This document shows positions 30,759-34,531 of a stretch of 34,531 nucleotides of DNA, one piece after another. The notes under the pieces are model-generated. The model ran no database searches, had not been told where the DNA came from, and worked only from the letters and a program-made list of their open reading frames with translations. Numbering within the stretch: the first letter of the stretch is position 1; the number at the start of each line of letters is the position of its first letter. Source of the DNA: Singulisphaera sp. GP187 (GTDB taxonomy: Bacteria; Planctomycetota; Planctomycetia; Gemmatales; Gemmataceae); the NCBI GenBank assembly GCA_945905925.1, contig CAMDQN010000070.1:1-34531 (forward strand), given 5' to 3'. The translations under genes were made by a program, and so were the position numbers.

Positions 30759-30769
30759 AACGGTGCGTG

Positions 30770-30806
30770 CCCGTGGCGCAAGGATCTCGCCCCCCCGCGC
30801 CACGGG
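30770..30806 (+). terminator. 10-bp hairpin downstream of the kinase region
   Basis: CCCGTGGCGC at 30770-30779 pairs with GCGCCACGGG at 30797-30806 around a 17-base loop. No T-run follows. The surrounding stretch 30524-30964 otherwise holds only the possible pseudogene and no other clear feature. Confidence 0.4.
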
Positions 30807-30964
30807 TCGCTCGTCCAGCCAATCGCCACGGTCCGCGTTCCCGGCACAAATCCCCGCGTTTCACGCGAACTCACACCTTCTACAACTGGCGGTAACCTTC
30901 GCGAGAGCGTAAAATCGGCGCTTTAGGTAAGCTCTGCCGCCGAATCATCCACGAGAGCCGCACC

Positions 30965-33900
30965 GTGAAACCCACCCACTTTACCGGGCGCCGCATTGCG
31001 TTCGGTCTCCTCGCCGCGCTCATCTTCGTGTTCCCCGGCGTTGCCCGGTCCGACGAAGAAGACGACAAACTCAAGAAGGAAATCGCGGACACCCTCAAGC
31101 AGATCGAAGACCTCAAGAAGAAGCTCGACGAACTGCGCAAAGGTCCAGAGTTCCCGCCCGCGCCGAACACGATCCCGGAAGCCGCACTCGCCAAGATGAG
31201 CTGGCGCGGCATCGGGCCAGCGAATATGGGCGGGCGAGTCACCGCGCTCGCGGTCGTCGAGAGCGACCCCACCACCTACTACGTCGCCACCGCCAGCGGC
31301 GGGTTGCTCAAGACCACCAACAACGGCACCACGTTCAGCTTCGTATTCGAGAAGGAAGCGACCGTTTCTATCGGTGATGTCGCGGTTGCGCCGAGCGACC
31401 CGAACGTCGTTTACGTCGGCACCGGCGAGAGCAACCCGCGAAACTCCGCGTCCTATGGCGACGGCGTTTACAAGTCCACCGACGGCGGCAAGAACTGGAA
31501 GAACGTCGGCCTCAAGAAGTCGTTCAGCATCGGGAAGATCGTGATTCACCCGCGCGACCCGAACACGGTGTACGTCGCGGCGATGGGCCGCGTGTGGGGA
31601 CCGAACGAGGAACGCGGTGTCTTCAAGACCGTCGACGGCGGCCAAACCTGGACGAAGTCGCTCTACATGGACAACAACACCGGCGCAATCGAGTTGCGCA
31701 TGGACCCGACCGAACCGAATGTGCTACTCGCGGGGTTGTGGGAACGGAAGCGCGACGAGTTCGACGGGTTCTTCGGCGCCGGTCCGTGGCCCGGGCCGGA
31801 CCAGTACGGACCAATCACCGCGCACGGACCGGGCGGCGGGCTCTTCAAGACCGCCGACGGTGGCAAGAACTGGAAGAAGTTGACCGGCGAGAAGGGCGCG
31901 ACCGGACTACCCACCGTGAAGACCGGTCGCATCGGTCTCGACTATTCGCGCAAAACAAAGGGATTGGTGTACGCGATCATCGACACCGAGGATATTGGCA
32001 AGGGTCGGCCGGCGCTCACGGTGATGCTCGGCGTGTCCGGTGAGGGCGAAAAGGACGGCGCGAAGATCACAGCCACCGTCGAGGACGGTCCCGCCGCGAA
32101 AGCCGGGCTGAAGGCCGGCGACCTAATCACCGCCGCAGACGGCAAGAAGATCACCAGTTACGACGAGCTGCTCGACTTCATGGTGACGAAGAAGCCCGAC
32201 GACGTGGTGAAGCTCACCGTCGTTCGCGGCAAGGAGAAGGACAAGAAAGAAACGCTCACGCTCGAACTGAAACTCGCGCCGCGCCCGGCTGCGACGGAAC
32301 CGAAGGGCAAGGGGCAGACGAGCCTTTCGCCGGGCGGAATCGTGTTCACCATCACCAGCTTTGAAGACCCGGTGAAAGTCGCTGAGGTGCCCAAAGGCGG
32401 GGCCGCCGAGAAAGCCGGCGTGAAAGCCGGGATGACCGTCGTCGCGGTCGAAGGCAAGGGCACCGCGAACTACCGCGAGTTCCGAACGGAGTTGCGAGTG
32501 TCGCCGAAACTGGAGAACCCGCGCAAGGACGGCGAGAAGGTGAAGGTCAGTTTCAAGGACGGCGACAAGAAAGCATTCGAGGCGACATTGCCGCTCGCGA
32601 TGGCAGAGGTGCGGTTCCAGGGCGGCAAGCAGGGGCCGAGCAGCCCGGGGCGACCGTTCCTGATGAACCCGGTCGTCGGCGGGCAGCAGCAGAACATCCA
32701 GGCCAACCAGGGCAAGGACGGCTACCAGACCGGCGGCGTGTACATGTCGAAGGACAACGGCGACACCTGGGCCCGCGTCAACAGCGTGAACCCGCGACCG
32801 TTTTACTTCTCGAATGTTCGCGTCGATCCGACCGACGATAAGTCAATTTACGTTCTCGGCGACACTGTCTTGTGGAAGAGCACGGACGCGGGGAACCGGT
32901 TCGTGAGCGCGCAAGCGGGCACAGTTCACCCGGACCACCACGCGCTCTGGATCGACGCGAAGGACGGCCGCCACATGCTCCTCGGATGCGACGGCGGGTT
33001 CTACAAGACCTACGACCGCGGCGCCACCTGGGATCACCTAAACGTGCTGGCCCTGGGGCAGTTCTACCACGTCGCGGTGGACAACCGGAAACCGTACCGC
33101 GTCTACGGCGGGTTGCAGGACAACGGCAGTTGGGGCGGTCCGTCGCGCACGCTGCGCGGCACCGGACCCGCGAACGAAGACTGGCAGTTCCTCCGCGGCG
33201 GCGACGGGTTCGTGTGTCGCGTCGATCCGAACAACCCCGATTGGATTTACGCCGAAAGTCAGAACGGGGGCATGGGCCGGCTGAACCTGAAGACTGGCGA
33301 GAGCGCTGGCATCGGCCCGCGCCGGGTGAAACCCGACGAGGAGCTGCGATTCAACTGGAACACGCCGTTCATCCTCTCGAATCATAATTCGCACATCTTC
33401 TATTGCGGAGCGCAGTACGTGTTCCGCTCGGTGGCGCGCGGCGACAACCTGAAAGCGATCAGCCCGGAACTGACGCGAACCAAACAAGGCTCGATGACCG
33501 CGATCGCCGAAAGCCCGAAGAGCGCCGACGTGCTGTGGGCCGGCACCGACGATGGCAACCTCTGGGTCACGAAAGACGGCGGCACGAACTGGTCGAACGT
33601 GATCGACAATCTCAAGAAAGCCGGCGCGCCAGGCCCACGCTGGGTGAGCACCATCGAGCCGAGTCGCACAAAGGAAGGACGCTGTTACGTGTGCCTCGAC
33701 GGGCACCGTTCCGACGACGACAAGCCGTACCTGTTCGTGACTGAGGATTTCGGTCAGACGTGGAAGAGCATCGCGAATAACCTGCCGGCGTTCGGCTCGA
33801 CGCGCACGCTCCGTGAGGACATCACTACGTCGGAGATTTTGTACTGCGGCACGGAGTTCGGCATCTGGGTGTCGATCAACCGCGGCGAGACATGGGCGAA

Positions 33901-34483
33901 GTTAAGCAACAACTTACCCACGGTCGCGGTGCATGAGGTCGCGCAGCCGACGACCGCGAGTGAGATCGTGATTGCCACGCACGGGCGCAGTGTGTGGGTC
34001 TTGGACGTGGCGAGCCTGCGGCAGATGAAGCCCGAAGTGCTCGCGGGACCGGTCACGTTGTTCGCGCCGGCGGTGGTGACGCGGTGGCAGTTCGCGCCGG
34101 GGAGCTTCCCGTACTCGCGCGACGTGCGGAAGTTCTACGGCACCAACCCGGCGCCCGGCGGGAGCATCGAGTACCTGCTCACGAAGCCCGCGAAAGACGT
34201 GTCCTTGAAGATACTCGACGTGAACGGCAAGTCGGTGCGCGACTTCAAAGGCCCGCCCACAACGGCCGGCTTCCACCGATTGCAGTGGGCACCGCCGAAG
34301 GCTGGGGGCTACCGCATCGTGTTGACCGTGGACGGAAAGGAGTTCCCGCAGATGGCGACCGTGGAAAACGACCCGAACGCGACGGTCGGCGCGATCATCA
34401 CCGACGCTCCGCTGCCGGCCCCCGGCACCGAAGAGGAAGAGGAGATGGACGTGACGCCGTTCATCCCGAAGGCCTCGGATTAA
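30965..34483 (+). CDS. Large secreted sortilin/VPS10-like propeller protein with two inserted PDZ domains
   Basis: A 1172-residue protein starting at a GTG with a Sec-type signal (about 10-28, AFGLLAALIFVFPGVARS), then a short charged coiled coil (about 32-60). Asp-box motifs (STDGGKNW, TVDGGQTW, TADGGKNW, later SKDNGDTW, TKDGGTNW, TEDFGQTW) mark a VPS10/sortilin-type propeller. Two PDZ-like segments are inserted in the middle: about 350-437 (DGPAAKAGLKAGDLI) and about 450-545 (KGGAAEKAGVKAGMTV). A beta-rich C-terminal domain (about 1040-1140, KPAKDVSLKILDVNGKSVRD) resembles an Ig-like fold and ends in an acidic tail. The PDZ segments probably bind C-terminal peptides in the envelope. No hydrolase residues were identified. 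The 3' end leads into a 19-bp tandem repeat. Confidence 0.8.
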   Translation: MKPTHFTGRRIAFGLLAALIFVFPGVARSDEEDDKLKKEIADTLKQIEDLKKKLDELRKGPEFPPAPNTIPEAALAKMSWRGIGPANMGGRVTALAVVESDPTTYYVATASGGLLKTTNNGTTFSFVFEKEATVSIGDVAVAPSDPNVVYVGTGESNPRNSASYGDGVYKSTDGGKNWKNVGLKKSFSIGKIVIHPRDPNTVYVAAMGRVWGPNEERGVFKTVDGGQTWTKSLYMDNNTGAIELRMDPTEPNVLLAGLWERKRDEFDGFFGAGPWPGPDQYGPITAHGPGGGLFKTADGGKNWKKLTGEKGATGLPTVKTGRIGLDYSRKTKGLVYAIIDTEDIGKGRPALTVMLGVSGEGEKDGAKITATVEDGPAAKAGLKAGDLITAADGKKITSYDELLDFMVTKKPDDVVKLTVVRGKEKDKKETLTLELKLAPRPAATEPKGKGQTSLSPGGIVFTITSFEDPVKVAEVPKGGAAEKAGVKAGMTVVAVEGKGTANYREFRTELRVSPKLENPRKDGEKVKVSFKDGDKKAFEATLPLAMAEVRFQGGKQGPSSPGRPFLMNPVVGGQQQNIQANQGKDGYQTGGVYMSKDNGDTWARVNSVNPRPFYFSNVRVDPTDDKSIYVLGDTVLWKSTDAGNRFVSAQAGTVHPDHHALWIDAKDGRHMLLGCDGGFYKTYDRGATWDHLNVLALGQFYHVAVDNRKPYRVYGGLQDNGSWGGPSRTLRGTGPANEDWQFLRGGDGFVCRVDPNNPDWIYAESQNGGMGRLNLKTGESAGIGPRRVKPDEELRFNWNTPFILSNHNSHIFYCGAQYVFRSVARGDNLKAISPELTRTKQGSMTAIAESPKSADVLWAGTDDGNLWVTKDGGTNWSNVIDNLKKAGAPGPRWVSTIEPSRTKEGRCYVCLDGHRSDDDKPYLFVTEDFGQTWKSIANNLPAFGSTRTLREDITTSEILYCGTEFGIWVSINRGETWAKLSNNLPTVAVHEVAQPTTASEIVIATHGRSVWVLDVASLRQMKPEVLAGPVTLFAPAVVTRWQFAPGSFPYSRDVRKFYGTNPAPGGSIEYLLTKPAKDVSLKILDVNGKSVRDFKGPPTTAGFHRLQWAPPKAGGYRIVLTVDGKEFPQMATVENDPNATVGAIITDAPLPAPGTEEEEEMDVTPFIPKASD

Positions 34484-34531
34484 GAGAAGGGGTTCGTTTG
34501 AAGAGAAGGGGTTCGTTTGAAGAGAAGGGGG
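34482..34531. repeat. 19-bp tandem repeat at the window end
   Basis: AAGAGAAGGGGTTCGTTTG is repeated exactly at 34482-34500 and 34501-34519, and a third copy starts at 34520 and runs to the window end. The array begins inside the stop codon of the PDZ protein and may continue past the window. Confidence 0.88.

Noticed and set aside
1-34531. CRISPR arrays, tRNA or rRNA genes, and phage modules
   Set aside because: No evenly spaced direct repeats, cloverleaf-like segments or rRNA-like stretches were noticed. The 19-bp array at the end has no spacers. A tRNA scan was not possible, so short RNAs could be missed.

Overview
The window looks like chromosomal DNA of a planctomycete, probably of the Gemmata group. 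This is an inference from high GC, many intergenic inverted repeats, proteins with propeller, Asp-box and WD40 domains, a protein kinase fused to WD40 repeats, a PilZ protein and a planctomycete-type DevBCA exporter. No rRNA, tRNA or CRISPR array was seen.

Layout. Bases 1-1906 are a complete IS1182-like insertion sequence with perfect 16-bp ends. It lies directly upstream of a plus-strand gene run: an OFA-type MFS transporter, a DUF3307 membrane protein, and a DevB-DevC-DevC-DevA exporter whose ATPase carries a C-terminal cyclic-nucleotide-binding domain (1993-8961). A small ribbon-helix-helix-like gene and a TA-flanked MITE follow. Then come a PilZ protein, a secreted unknown protein, a Tat-exported thiamine-diphosphate enzyme (minus), an LptB-like ATPase with a long C-terminal extension, and a DinB-like protein. 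Next are a very large Asp-box/CBM9-like secreted protein (minus), an SGNH-like membrane-anchored protein, a Gfo/Idh/MocA oxidoreductase with a CaiB/BaiF CoA-transferase (minus), a PQQ-type propeller, and a PiT phosphate transporter. The window ends with a divergent pair of zinc-ribbon/WD40 proteins, one a Ser/Thr kinase, and a 1172-residue propeller protein with two inserted PDZ domains.

The most striking layer is non-coding. At least nine palindromic or inverted-repeat elements of several sequence families sit in gene junctions. They separate the genes of the Dev operon and fill convergent stop-to-stop gaps almost to the base. Some also run into coding sequence: the DevA N-terminus, the WD40 protein linker and the PilZ 3' end. 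One of them carries, in its centre, a perfect GTTCCACGTGGAAC palindrome that matches the known ParB-binding parS site.

How the genes may work together: the Dev cluster should form one tripartite envelope exporter, possibly gated by a cyclic nucleotide. LptB points to lipopolysaccharide export. The remaining genes look like independent housekeeping, envelope or signalling functions.
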